The notes: generated by a model not told the origin, from the sequence alone. Numbered from the stretch's first letter, positions 47,099 through 58,610 are shown. The stretch is 64,000 nt of DNA from Silene latifolia (GCF_048544455.1 NC_133538.1:38069469-38133468); one strand, 5' to 3'. A program made the numbers and translations.

Positions 47099-47164
47099 CT
47101 GATGCAGAAATTGAGCATAATTTCTTAAGAACAATGGGCTACCAGGATTCTCCTCCACCATTTT
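47099..47164 (-). pseudogene. TPR-like protein exon fragment
   Basis: On the minus strand MVEENPGSPLFLRNYAQFLH and Q run into CAG|GTAAATC (donor 47099|47098). This matches the conserved MVEENPGNPLFLRNYAQFLHQ segment of a plant tetratricopeptide-repeat protein family (family knowledge). The following exon is not found downstream, so this is an isolated fragment or a gene broken by insertions. Confidence 0.65.
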
Positions 47165-47839
47165 CTTGAGAGCTTATTAGGAAAAAATGATATTAATTGG
47201 ATGTTAAGATTCAGTAGCTCCCATCAGTTTCTATAAATGTCTTAATATGATAGTATTAGAAAATGAGAAGCATTGAGGAAGGACTGCTTGGAGGTTTTCT
47301 TCGCAACTGAAGCCGTTTAGTAAGCGCGTCTTTCAAGATATCCGATGGTATAATAGCGCCTCAAACCCATAGTTGACAACAGTAGGGAACTTTTCTTACG
47401 TTGGTTTGACATCATACAATTCAACAGAGATTGAAAAACCAAATCCAATATCTGCTATTAAAGAAAATAAACAGCAACATCAACCACACTTCCAAGCAAA
47501 TTACTTTTAATCTAGACTTTTATTATTATTACACAGTTGATGATAACATCATAGTCTACCCATAAGCAGTAAACTATTTTGATACTGTCGCATTCGAACC
47601 ATGTCACGAGAAATGAGAATCACCACTCATAGCACTCGATAATTTTACCAACTAAACGCCTAAGGTAGCAAACATCTGCCGGTAATGTTTTAACAGTTTC
47701 TTAGATGCACTCTAATGAAAGTATTTGTCAAAACTGAAAAAAAAAAGTTTAAAAACTCGGCATGCATTATCCATTTATCCAGTATAGTTTGGATTTAAGC
47801 AGGGAAGGACTACAATATGAATACATCCTGTAAGACAGT

Positions 47840-47945
47840 AACTGACCTATTCATCAATAGCAAGGCCTTCACCAATGATCTTGCGACCAATGTTTCCTGC
47901 GGGTTTCTTTCGTTGAATGCCTCAGCCAATCTAAGCAAAGATTTA
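47840..47945 (-). pseudogene. Possible exon, unrecognised
   Basis: Minus-strand reading LAEAFNERNPQETLVARSLV and KALLLMNR is open and protein-like, but an overlapping frame is also open and no splice borders are clear. It lies upstream of the TPR exon on the same strand. Confidence 0.2.
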
Positions 47946-48720
47946 ATTTGTCAAGTGCATTTAGAAATAAGAAAATATGTAAAACCAATCAAGAGGCAGC
48001 TTATAGTTAATTGGTTGTTCAATGTGTTTTTAGAAAGAATGCAATTCTAAACAAAACAATGAAAAAAATAGGGAAAAAAATGAACAATAGAAGCTAAAAT
48101 ACACAGGACTTCCAGCACTGGAACGCTCGACATCTGAGAAAAATACTCTGTAACATGTAGTATCTGTTAATGTACAGAACAGAACAGAACTCATCAAAAG
48201 TCTTTGATATGCTAAATGCTGTCATGATGAGGCAGATTGAATTATCACAATGGACGAATGCAAAGACACAGCGGCTGAACTAATAAGACCGTCTTAAACT
48301 GCGAGATGGCCCTTTGTTTGTTAAATACTCAGTTTTTTACTATCAATAGTGAGGTATTTAACAAACAAAAGAATCCTTGTACAGTGAACAACAGTCTCGC
48401 ACAAATAGTAATCTTACCTTCCAGGCAGCTTGAAGAACTAATAAACCTCAGATTAACCCTAGGCACAGCGGCTCCTGTTTGATCGTGTTTTTTTTAGCTC
48501 ATATTAAAGATGAATCTTGCAAACAGCAGGGAAAGTGGATCAAGAGCTTCACCAGGTGCCTTGTATACTGGTTGTTCTGTACTGCAGAAGGGAGCATAAA
48601 AATTGCAGTTTCAGTTTAGTTTTAGCGCTGGACTCTCCATACCCTTAAACATCGGGGTTTAAAACCATCAAACCAGGCATAACCGGAAACAACGGATATC
48701 GTAAAACAGTGTCACAAGTA

Positions 48721-48981
48721 CTTCCTCCATTCAACTCCACTCTACCTATTTCTATTTTTTACACTATTTACAAATGCACATTCAATCTCGATTTTCTCTC
48801 AATACATAAGTGATAATATATTCATGTGGGATCTTGTTTGATTAAATCTTTTACGAAAGACATTAAAAATATCTAACTTTTATAATTTTTGCAAATACGT
48901 AGCTAACGATATTTCCCGCGTAAAACACGCATTGACGAACGTGAAAAAGCAAAGTGGTAGAGTGGAGTTGAATGGAGGAAG
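48721..48981. mobile_element. Stowaway MITE
   Basis: 261 bp between TA duplicates (48719-48720, 48982-48983). The ends are inverted repeats over at least 26 bp: CTTCCTCCATTCAACTCCAC left, and the same string as the complement of the right end. It is non-coding and AT-rich inside. Confidence 0.92.
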
Positions 48982-49024
48982 TATATCTCTGCAGAAAGGA
49001 AAATAGGAATACAACAACACAACT

Positions 49025-50496
49025 TGTTGGGTTCCTTATGTTGATGATAACATGCCCATTTGATTTGTGCTATCTTAGTTTACCTTTTCAGGATATATGA
49101 TCATATCAAGCATGGATTAAGAAGTGTTGAAGTTGTTAATCATCCCATTGTATTAAGTCAAGTGTCATCTAATGTACAAGTGAGAAAGTAGAGTATATTA
49201 GAGTAATAGAAAGCGTCAGACATTTTATTCTTTCACGAGTAAACAAATTTGCTTGGATTATTGCCACAACTCGTAAAACTTGAAGTCCCTTTTATCTTTC
49301 AAAAGCTTTCACGTGACTCTTATTTTTCAAAGATAAAAATCAGATTTTTATTAAGGAGATGGTCTTCAATAAAGAGTGGTTTGAATTATTATTATTTTCA
49401 AAATGTTTCCTCTTTATGCAAATTCAACCCTTTGCTTCTTTAAGAAAACAAAGAATGCTTTTTGCCATTTTAGTGTTAACTTGTCATCATGTGACTTGCC
49501 TTTTCTCTCTTTGTTTTCTGAATTTGCATGAGCTTTTAAGGATATCTTTCAAACCATCTTTCCCTATTCTTGCCTTTGCAAAAGAGCCCTCTTTGGTGCA
49601 AGTTTTGGGTGATTGCAAATACCCTTCACATGTGAGGTCTTTGACCCTTCAAAACCCTAGCAACCTCCTCACCCATTTCCTCTATAAAAGGCGAACCCCT
49701 CCTTCATAAATCCTTAAAACTTCTTTCTGAATTTATTTTCAAGTTTGCAAATTTGTTTTTCAAAGTTTTAAAACCGTGTCATTTGCAAAACCTTCAAAGA
49801 GTCTTCAAGTTGTTACTGATCATGGCTCTATTTTTTTATACTAAACTCTCTTGCTTAACAATTGTTGATCTTGTAAAAGTTGTCCATCTCTATTCTTTGC
49901 TAAGAATATGTTAGTGGAAACTTGATCCTATAACATTCTAAGTGTGTTAGTAGAGTTTAGGACGGAGCAGTCTTTAACTCTTGGCAACCGGAGTAGGTTG
50001 CGAGTTAGCTTGTCATAAGAACGGAGTAGTTCTTGTACTAGCTTTACAACCGGAGTAGGTTGGTGTCTTTTATTGTAAGGGTCTTTTAGTTGTCGGAGTA
50101 GATCACTAAAAGAAAGCAATAAAAAGGTAGATTGGACGTAGGCACTTGAGTATTTGCCGAACCAATTCAAAAATCTCGTGTTCAATTGTTTTACTTTATT
50201 TCCGCTGCAATTTACTTTGTTTGTTTGTCTTGCTTTGCTTAACCTTAGAAGTAACAGTTCATCATACTGTCACATTTGGTCTGCAGTCGTATTCCACAAA
50301 CTGAGACAAATAGCTAGAGTTAGAACGATTGTTACTTTCATACTTCAGCAAACATTCATCGTGATACCTAAGTATCTTCTCATCTCTTTTGTCCTCGTAA
50401 CTCACTTTAATTCAATAAAGTTGAAGTTATAAATTTTTAAATAGTACCTAATTCACCCCCTCCCTCTCTTAGGTACTTGAATCCATAAACTCTACA
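49025..50496 (+). repeat. Solo LTR of a SIRE-like copia family
   Basis: 1472 bp from TGTTGGGTTCC to AACTCTACA, with exact duplicates caact at 49020-49024 and 50497-50501. No internal region adjoins it, so the element collapsed by recombination between its LTRs. It is a homologue, in opposite orientation, of the LTR at 61064-62557. A TATA box (CTCTATAAAAGG, 49680-49691) lies mid-LTR. Confidence 0.92.
49680..49691 (+). promoter_or_regulatory. TATA box of the solo LTR
   Basis: CTCTATAAAAGG followed downstream by an A/C-rich initiator-like stretch. The same element appears inverted in the related LTR (CCTTTTATAGAGG near 61893-61905). Confidence 0.6.
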
Positions 50497-51079
50497 CAAC
50501 TTGAACCTTAGCAAAGCATAAATCAATTTGAACTTATTCTATGATGCGGTTATTGTCGCTTAAACATTGTAATCTGTAATAGTGAATACACTATAAAATC
50601 ATCAATTGATGCAGACGCATTGTGTTAGAATGATCAGAGCATTCATTGACATTGTTATAATTATGCGGGAGCTAATTCGCTGCACATCGAAACTCTGATA
50701 GAAGTGAAACCTAACAAAGTTTTATCATCAACGCTCGCTTATTATACAATGTCGAACACTCAAATACACTCAATTATGTTAATTGTGATGAACTCTGTTA
50801 TCTTTTGAAGGAAGAATTAGATGGAAAGGAAGGAATGAAGGCTTACTTTCACTTACCTGTCTGTTATGGGAAAAATTCACATTTTCATATCGTTACACGT
50901 GGCAAGCAACGAGTGGACAATCAAGGCTTGAGAGGATCAATGCCGTGGATGAATCTGGGCCGTAGGATGAGAAAAACACATATGGGATATTAAAACAAGC
51001 GCAGTCAAAGAGGTTAAGGGTCAACTCACCTACTTCCTATCTTTGGGCGACTGGACCTAGAAGTCGGGAAACAAATTCT

Positions 51080-51335
51080 AGAGGAGCCTGATCCTGGAAG
51101 AGCGAGCTTGATTCTGGAAGAGCCTCATTCCGGAGGATCCTGACTCTAGAGGAGCCTGATTCTAGAGTGACTCGACTCTAGAGGAACCTGATTCTAGAGG
51201 AGCCTGATTCCGGAGGAGCCTGATTCTAGAGTGACTCGACTCTAGAGGAGCCTGATTCTGGAGGAGCCTGACTCCGGAGGAGCCTGACTATGGAGGAGCC
51301 TGACTCCGGAGGAGCCTGAGGAAACGACACTCTAG
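51080..51335 (+). repeat. 16 bp minisatellite in the LTR (GAGGAGCCTGAYTCYRGA)
   Basis: Units such as GACTCCGGAGGAGCCT and GATTCTAGAGGAGCCT repeat about a dozen times, with occasional TGACTCGACTCTAGAG variants. Palindromic hexamers TCTAGA and TCCGGA alternate at the same unit position. The array is repeated in the 3' LTR near 56327-56582. Confidence 0.85.
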
Positions 51336-51608
51336 AGGAAGCAGCAATATTAGAGGAATAAAGATTAGCAATAAATGGGGGAATTAATGGAGAATTTGGA
51401 CAAATAACGGCTAACATTGAATGGGGCATTTAGTTGAGCATTTAGTGCATTAAGTGGAGGAATTAAATGAGTAATAAAAGGAGTCAACCAACAAACCCCT
51501 ATTTGAGTGTAACAACTTCTTGAAAAATAGGGAGGTTGGAGTAAATTAGGGGAGTTACAAGAGCAATAATGGGCTGCAATATAAGAGAGCATCTAGGGTT
51601 TATACACT

Positions 51609-51622
51609 ATAAAAAGAGCAAT
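51609..51622 (+). promoter_or_regulatory. TATA box of the Tat-like LTR
   Basis: ACTATAAAAAGAGC sits downstream of the minisatellite (probable U3) and upstream of the U5-like part, the usual position for the element's RNA polymerase II promoter. Confidence 0.6.
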
Positions 51623-52168
51623 AACCGCAAGGAAAAAGAGGGCATGACAACGTACAACAAAACACATATCCACACCTCACACCTTTCCATCATCATCTCT
51701 CACTAGATAATCTCTACCATCGTCATTGATCCATATCTACGCAACAACAACACTCTTGAATCCAGAAATTACACTCAGGCTCCAGCAGCAGTTCAAACAA
51801 AAACTCCAGTAGAGGCTCCAGCAGAAACTCCGACAGAGGATCCAGCACAAAACGTTCCTAAAGAGCTTTATTTCCTAACTTTGGTCTTGTAGTTCCACCG
51901 GAATAACTCCTAAAGAATTATAGTGCATACTTGGCGGGATTCCGACTCCCCCGCGGTTGTTCCCTCATTGGGTTTTCCGCGTCACCAATCTCTCGTGTCA
52001 TTATTCCTTTACTTCGTTGTTATCTTTATTTTTGCTTAATTTTCATTCATATTTCACCATAAACTCACCGATAAATTAACCCGAGTTTTGAGGCTAAATA
52101 GAGTAGATCGCTTTGACCCACCACATAATGATTTAACAATATTTGGTCAATTTTTGGCTAAAACAATT

Positions 52169-52186
52169 TGGCGCCCACAGTGGGGC
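52169..52186 (+). other. Primer binding site of the Tat-like element
   Basis: TGGCGCCCACAGTGGGGC starts three bases after the LTR. TGGCGCC-type sites are shared by Tat/Athila-type gypsy elements and bind a tRNA 3' end other than initiator Met. Confidence 0.8.
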
Positions 52187-52239
52187 CTAGTGATCATTCT
52201 CTATAACCTAATTTCGCAAGCGCAATTTTATTCATTACC

Positions 52240-53808
52240 ATGTCTGGAGCCAGTTCGAATCCGTCCAGTACCCAGGGAGCACCCCCTCAACCTTCTGGTG
52301 GAAGGCCTCTTCTAGCATCCACGGGACCAGTCACTGCGTCAATAGCAGCCAGCCAGATGGTCCCCGTCAGCGTTTCTCCCAAAGCCATGCCACCACCTTT
52401 CAAGCCACCGCAGGTACCTAAAGCATCAGCAGCACCCAGTGTGACGGAATCTAGCAGGGAGAGCGGCCCCAAAGGGAGTGAAGTCCTTACTAGGACCCGA
52501 TCCGGGAGGCGAAAGATCGGGAGGAATTCCCAAGAAATCGGAGCCTCGCCACCATTCAATGCGAGTGGTGCTAGAAGGAATGGATACCCCGCACCGGGCC
52601 ATTGAAAGCTTGAGGAAGGACAATCGGGATCTCGGGAACCGGATCGCAATGGGGCACAGCTAGGCCAAAGATCTGCTCCACTACCTCCACCTTCCGAGGC
52701 CCCGGTTTCACCACCGGTGGAGGATTTTTCCGCGATTTCATCGAATCGGTCACCGATTGGATCTCGAAGGAGTACCACCCGGAGGAGCCATCGAGCCCGG
52801 CGGATTAGGGTTCTTGTATTTTGATCGGCCACCCACCTACAAACGACTCCGGGTAGTACTTTATCGAATAGCTTGCCAGGGACTAACTTGCAATCTCTTG
52901 CGGAACACCCGTCCGGAAAGCGATATGATGGAATCCAGGATCCAAAGACTAACATGATGAATCCAAAGAAGTCGTCATTTCTCCGGAGGAACCTGGCTTG
53001 AGGAACCTCCTCTCACAGGCACCGAATGCCAACCAGGAACCATTATTCACACCACGCCTTTGGCGAGTCAAACAGCAATCGGTTCCCGGAGGAACCTGGT
53101 TCGAGGTACAAATTGTTGGCTCTTTTCCGCCTTCCTCTAACCCTCTTGCGAACAGGTAGCTTCGGAGCAAAGAATACCAGGAGTTAAGGGACCTGATGTA
53201 CGATTTCAAAGTAGCACGACCCCGGAGAAGGCAAAGACGCAATAGCTACGCAGACTCCCCTTTTGTGGATGACATAGCCCTCGTTGGTGTCCCCAAAGGA
53301 TGCGTACCACCAACCATGACACTCTACGACGGCACCACGGATCCTCTCGATCACATCAACCATTACAAGCAGAAGATGATGGTGCAACAGGGTCCCTGAA
53401 GGAAGCTTGTATGTGCAAAGGGTTCGGTCCACGTTGTCCGGAGCGACCTTGCGGTGGTTCGTCACCGCCTAACAAGAGCATAGCACGCTCACCGACTTAG
53501 TCAACACCTTCCACCAGCAGTTCGCTAGTAGCCGGAAACCAGAAAAACAAACCAGCGACCGGTATCAGATAGTGCAAGGATCCCAGGAGTCTACCCGAGA
53601 TTTTCTGAACAGGTTCAACAGGGAGAAGGTGGCAATTCCCCGGTGCGACATAGCCACAACTATAGAAGCCTTCCGACAAGGGCTCCACCAGGACTCAGAC
53701 TTATATAAAGACTTAACCAAGTATCCATGCACTACCTTCGAGGAAGTACAAATGAAGGCATTCGCTGTTATTCGGTTGGAGCAAGACTCAGGGCCCAGGA
53801 AGGGCTAG
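52240..53808 (+). pseudogene. Gag of the Tat-like element, frameshifted
   Basis: It starts at ATG 52240 (MSGASSNPSSTQGAPPQP, a Pro/Ser-rich head) and stops at 52605. Later frames show VPPTMTLYDGTTDPLDHINH (53196-53399) and DFLNRFNREKVAIPRCDIAT, AFRQGLHQDSDLYKDLTKYP (53572-53808), the central part of retrotransposon gag. At least three frame changes separate these pieces. Gag would form particles; this copy would have to borrow proteins. Confidence 0.78.
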
Positions 53809-53821
53809 AAAGGCTCTTGTG

Positions 53822-53996
53822 GCAAACCAGACTCGGGAGAACCACTGTTCCTATATCTACCACTAACTGAGGTGGAAGTCGGTGCAGTAGTGGTACGACA
53901 GCAGGAAGAAGCTCAACATACATTATACTATGTCAGTAAGTCTCTGCTACCTGCAGAGACCAAGGCACCAGGAGGGGACCTAATCGTCCAAGCTTG
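53822..53996 (+). pseudogene. RNase H remnant of the Tat-like element
   Basis: GEPLFLYLPLTEVEVGAVVV and RQQEEAQHTLYYVSKSLLPA are the start of a Ty3/gypsy RNase H domain, directly after gag. Protease and RT that should lie between are absent, so a large internal deletion joined gag to RNase H. Confidence 0.7.
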
Positions 53997-56108
53997 AAGA
54001 GTCCCTGAAAGTCAAGTACCTGAAACCAGACAGATCCCCGGTTGCGAACCAGAATCTGGGGCCAGACACTCTCATTACCCTCTCATTACCCTGGGGGCAA
54101 CATCCAAGCCAGGACCAGTATTTTTGCAGATCCAATAGATAATCATGCTAGCTGGCAGATCCATCAGACGACTCTGCTTCCAGAATAACATTCAGATAGA
54201 ACAATTTCTGCAGGATCAACAAGGAGGTGAGGTATTCAGTAGTTGGTTGTTCGTTATCTTGCATTGTGATGCTTGGCAGGGTAGAGATCCATGGTCTGGG
54301 GGCAGTGCATGTCGTCGAACCATCAATGAGTCCGAATGACTGAGGATCCGGAGATATGCAAAGAACCGAATACAAACAACAAATTCTCACAGGTGCTTCC
54401 TCAAATAAATAAAAAATGATATACTTGCAATCAGTCAGGGTCCTAAAGCTGCCACAACAAAGAGTATCCAATGATGAGTAGTCCTACAACAAGCGAGATA
54501 AAATGAAATAATGGAAGAAAAACTTGCAAACAAAGAGCTACAAGAATAGGGGCATTCTCGCAACCCGCTTGGAACATAACTAGTTATTGCTCGGCAAGAG
54601 AAAGGTGATCGGGAGCAGGCTGTTTTGCATGCCCTCCACAAATGCCGAGCAAGACATGCGGGGGCAAGAACCTCTCCAACAATTCGCCAACAGACCGCAT
54701 ATTTTGGTACATAGTCTACCGGATGGAACTCCGTGATTCCGTTTTCGGGCTTTATCGCCAAAGACCTCTCAACTTTTAAGACGACATATGTTGGTACACA
54801 GTCTACCAGATACAACTCTGCCGGGTCTCAGGTTTTGCTAAATGTTCCTATCTTTCTAAGAGCCCTGATTTCTGATTAAACTTAAAAAAAAAAAAAAAAA
54901 TCCTTTTTAGGATCCTACTCAAATCTTTTGACTTTCTTCCATTAGCGTGCTCAAACTTTTGAACTATAAATAATTTTTAGCATGTTTTAAGCATTATGAA
55001 TCTTAAACCCTAAGCTTATCTATATTACATTCTCAAGACCTACTTTTAAAGCATTTCTGAAATCATGTGTTTTGGAGAAATGAGCTTGCAAAAACTAATC
55101 TGATGGAGTTTGTATGTCTATACAGTGAAGCGTGGGCCTATGGCTGAGTACCCATAGATCGGACGAACGAGGCTCCTGTAGTACTCAGCACCCACGCAAG
55201 CGGGGCCCCTCTGAACAGAGTAGGCAATTGAATCCTAGAGCCTCCAATCAACGAAGGCCGGCAACAAAACAACGAAAAAAGGTGCACGCACGATAAAACA
55301 AAAGTACGCCAGAAACGGCAGAATACAAAACAAACGATAGAAAACTCGCGACATTATAACACACGCTCAAACGTGATCATTCTCACGACACATTGATAGA
55401 CATTGCATTCATAGCATATAAAGGTCACAACGTGTCTAGCCACCATATAGAGTGGATCATGCATTAGTATATCGTCGCATACACCTATGTTGCATCACTG
55501 ACATTTTTTCGATACAGTTTGCATACTAACTGCAGGAGCAAGTTCTGCTCGAGGTTCTCACCGCCAGAATCACCCTTGACATTCAGAGGCAGAATGGTAA
55601 AGTCAGGAGGGGGCTGGTCCCAGCCGGACCCTGCATCCACCAGTTCCATCTGCTGGACCCAGCGTCCATCAGCATCCACCGGTTGGAATCCATAGGTCGA
55701 TATCTACAAAGCATCTACTTGCTGCTACTTCCAGAGTAGGAGAACCGTAGAGAGCCTGAAAGAAGATCCTGGAGGAGGCAGCTTTGCCTACCTGTCAACT
55801 TCACTCCAATGAGAATCTACCAGCAGCGCTCTGCCTGGGTAACTACATAACCTTACTTCCAAACCAGCACAAACAAAGAGACCCAGAAATCAGCCTGCCA
55901 GAGCCATATGCTACGGTCCAGCAAAAGCGAGCATATTAGACTACCAGGAGCCTCGAGTAAAAGTCTCGGTACAGAGAAGGGGTTCAGAACTAAGCCCGGT
56001 GTATCCAGCAGGTAGGTATTTGTTCTAGCAGAATGACGACCACATCCAGAACCTGAAAGACTAATTTCCCTCCTCATCTTGAGCCCGAGGAGGAAAATTG
56101 GGGGCAAT
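53997..56108 (+). other. Non-coding interior and polypurine tract of the Tat-like element
   Basis: About 2.1 kb with no recognised domain; the open frames on both strands are short. It closes with GAGGAGGAAAATTGGGGGCA at 56087-56106, the purine tract next to the 3' LTR. Confidence 0.65.
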
Positions 56109-57413
56109 TGTTATGGGAAAAATTCACATTTTCATATCGTTACACGTGGCAAGCAACGAGTGGACAATCAAGGCTTGAGAGGATCAATGCCGTGGATGAA
56201 TCTGGGCCGTAGGATGAGAAAAACACATATGGGATATTAAAACAAGCGCAGTCAAAGAGGTTAAGGGTCAACTCACCTACTTCCTATCTTTGGGCGACTG
56301 GACCTAGAAGTCGGGAAACAAATTCTAGAGGAGCCTGATCCTGGAAGAGCGAGCTTGATTCTGGAAGAGCCTCATTCCGGAGGATCCTGACTCTAGAGGA
56401 GCCTGATTCTAGAGTGACTCGACTCTAGAGGAACCTGATTCTAGAGGAGCCTGATTCCGGAGGAGCCTGATTCTAGAGTGACTCGACTCTAGAGGAGCCT
56501 GATTCTGGAGGAGCCTGACTCCGGAGGAGCCTGACTATGGAGGAGCCTGACTCCGGAGGAGCCTGAGGAAACGACACTCTAGAGGAAGCAGCAATATTAG
56601 AGGAATAAAGATTAGCAATAAATGGGGGAATTAATGGAGAATTTGGACAAATAACGGCTAACATTGAATGGGGCATTTAGTTGAGCATTTAGTGCATTAA
56701 GTGGAGGAATTAAATGAGTAATAAAAGGAGTCAACCAACAAACCCCTATTTGAGTGTAACAACTGCTGAAAAATAGGGGAGGTTGGAGTAAATTAGGGGG
56801 AGTTACAAGAGCAATAATGGGCTGCAATATAAGAGAGCATCTAGGGTTTATACACTATAAAAAGAGCAATAACCGCAAGGAAAAAGGGGGCATGACAACG
56901 TACAACAAAACACATATCCACACCTCACACCTTTCCATCATCATCTCTCACTAGATAATCTCTACCATCGTCATTGATCCATATCTACGCAACAACAACA
57001 CTCTTGAATCCAGAAATTACACTCAGGCTCCAGCAGCAGTTCAAACAAAAACTCCAGTAGAGGCTCCAGCAGAAACTCCGACAGAGGATCCAGCACAAAA
57101 CGTTCCTAAAGAGCTTTATTTCCTAACTTTGGTCTTGTAGTTCCACCGGAATAACTCCTAAAGAATTATAGTGCATACTTGGCGGGATTCCGACTCCCCC
57201 GCGGTTGTTCCCTCATTGGGTTTTCCGCGTCACCAATCTCTCGTGTCATTATTCCTTTACTTCGTTGTTATCTTTATTTTTGCTTAATTTTCATTCATAT
57301 TTCACCATAAACTCACCGATAAATTAACCCGAGTTTTGAGGCTAAATAGAGTAGATCGCTTTGACCCACCACATAATGATTTAACAATATTTGGTCAATT
57401 TTTGGCTAAAACA
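56109..57413 (+). repeat. 3' LTR of the Tat-like element
   Basis: A 1305 bp copy of the 5' LTR; by eye it differs at only a few sites (for example near 56763 and 56887). Confidence 0.94.
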
Positions 57414-57490
57414 CTGTCGATTCCCTTCCGCTTTTGCCTTGTCTCTCCACTTTGGGTTAATTATTCGCAGGTGAGATGCCTCTTGTTTCC
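57414..57490 (-). pseudogene. Possible host exon hit by the Tat-like element
   Basis: The minus strand reads CACAG|GG, then KQEASHLRIINPKWRDKAKA and EGNRQ, ending in CGACAG at 57414. The duplicated target ctgtc is exactly those last bases; on the far side of the element (50857) the same GACAG is followed by GTAAGTG, a consensus donor. The insertion thus split an exon-intron border. The protein is not recognised. Confidence 0.35.
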
Positions 57491-58325
57491 TGTGTTGATC
57501 ATTTTCTTTAGGCAAAACATGTAATTTGTTTTATATACCACAGTAAATCATAACCGAAAACATTCAAATAAGGAGAAACCCACATCTTAGTGACCTTAGG
57601 TAATCAATTAAGCTGACTTATTCATTTATGATCAAACTTTCAACATATTACGAACCAATAAACCTCAAACTTTCTCAAAATTAGTATAGGCAACTTATCT
57701 TAATACCCAAAAGCTTATATACCCTTCAGCTCAATCATTTATTTACGTGGTATAAAAAGGTAAACAAATGATTGGGAATGAGAGTATTAATTGTTTAGTT
57801 ATCTCAATACCCCCTCTGTCTCAATTGTTAGTTTACCGAGACTAAAAACGTAAACAGATGATTGGGAGGGAGGGAGTAATAGTCTAGTTATCTCAATACC
57901 CAAAAGCGAATAATCCCTCCGTCTCAAAAAGCAACTTAACATACCATGAATGACCCACCTAAGTTATATGGCTTTAAGCATATGCTTGATGAAACAACCA
58001 CAACCTTCTCAAATTTAAAATCGATTGTGTCAACCCAGATACATAATTAACCTTACTAATCGTAGTTCTACTTCAAAAACACGAGAATATCCAAGCGTGA
58101 TACATAATTACATATCAATATTTGCTAGGCACTAAACACATACAATCATAAAAAAGAAAACCCCTAAACATATATAATCATGGAATAAGCAATTTGATAA
58201 TAAAGAAGTGGTAATTTAAATGAGACAAAAATAACTAAACAAAAATCGTAAATGATAAGAATAGGAATCAATATACCAAGTTGAAAAGCCAGATTACAAA
58301 GAGAGAAGAGTTGTGAATAATAAGG
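57491..58325. other. Intergenic, with a mini-MITE
   Basis: AT-rich. At 57811-57876 an inverted pair (CCCCTCTGTCTCAATTGTTA and CTCCCTCCCTCCCAATCATC as complement of the right side) marks a very short Stowaway-like copy. A related CTCCGTCTCAAAAAGC end lies near 57918. No gene. Confidence 0.5.
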
Positions 58326-58329
58326 ATTT

Positions 58330-58610
58330 TTTTAACCTAATGATGTCTACCCAGCGGGCATACGTTAGAAAAATAATAAGGATTTTTCTAACCTATTAAA
58401 GTGTGCCCAATGGGCAATTCTTTTAACCTATTAAAAAAACAATTAAGGATTTTTTTAACATATTAACGTGTGTCCGTTGGCACACATTAGAAAAATAATG
58501 AGGATCTTTTTTAACCAATTAATGTGTGCCCAGCGGGCACACGTTAAAAAAATAATAGATTTTTTTAACCTATTAATGTATGTCCAGCCGATACACGTAA
58601 AAAAAGATAA
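58330..58610. repeat. Degenerate tandem repeat with GTGTGCCC...GGGCACAC hairpins
   Basis: About five units of roughly 50-70 bp with the pattern TTTTTTAACCTATTAATGTG, TGCCCAGCGGGCACAC and GTTAAAAAAATAA. The clearest hairpin is GTGTGCCCAGCGGGCACAC near 58524-58542. The 62-codon frame across it arises from the repeat. Confidence 0.7.

Larger units (their letters stand above)
44724..48720. other. Unique region with minus-strand gene fragments
   Basis: About 4 kb between the LINE and a Stowaway MITE. Supported pieces are a TPR exon (47099-47164), a possible RPA-like fragment (45683-45925) and a possible F-box/LRR fragment (45100-45440). 45930-47090 and 47165-48720 otherwise look like AT-rich intron or intergenic DNA. 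Confidence 0.5.
50862..52165 (+). repeat. 5' LTR of the Tat-like element
   Basis: Contains a 16 bp tandem array (51080-51335), a TATA box ACTATAAAAAGAGC near 51609 and a U5 part with CTCCCCCGCGGTTGTTCC. Nearly identical to the 3' copy. Confidence 0.94.
50862..57413 (+). mobile_element. Non-autonomous Ty3/gypsy element (Tat-like), pol deleted
   Basis: LTRs 50862-52165 (1304 bp) and 56109-57413 (1305 bp) begin TGTTATGGG and end GGCTAAAACA, with exact target duplicates ctgtc (50857-50861, 57414-57418). They differ at only a handful of positions, the youngest-looking insertion in the window. The interior (3943 bp) has a primer site, a frameshifted gag, a scrap of RNase H and a polypurine tract, but no RT, integrase or protease. 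Gag style and primer site suggest the Tat/Ogre-related part of Ty3/gypsy (inferred). Confidence 0.95.

Noticed and set aside
49928..50432. Short frames in the solo LTR, repeated at 61127-61653
   Set aside because: Present in both LTR copies only because the LTRs are homologous; no conserved start, no family, and the frames differ by indels.
52287..52955. 222-codon minus-strand frame
   Set aside because: Antisense to the gag region; codon-shadow of a Pro/Ser-rich sequence.
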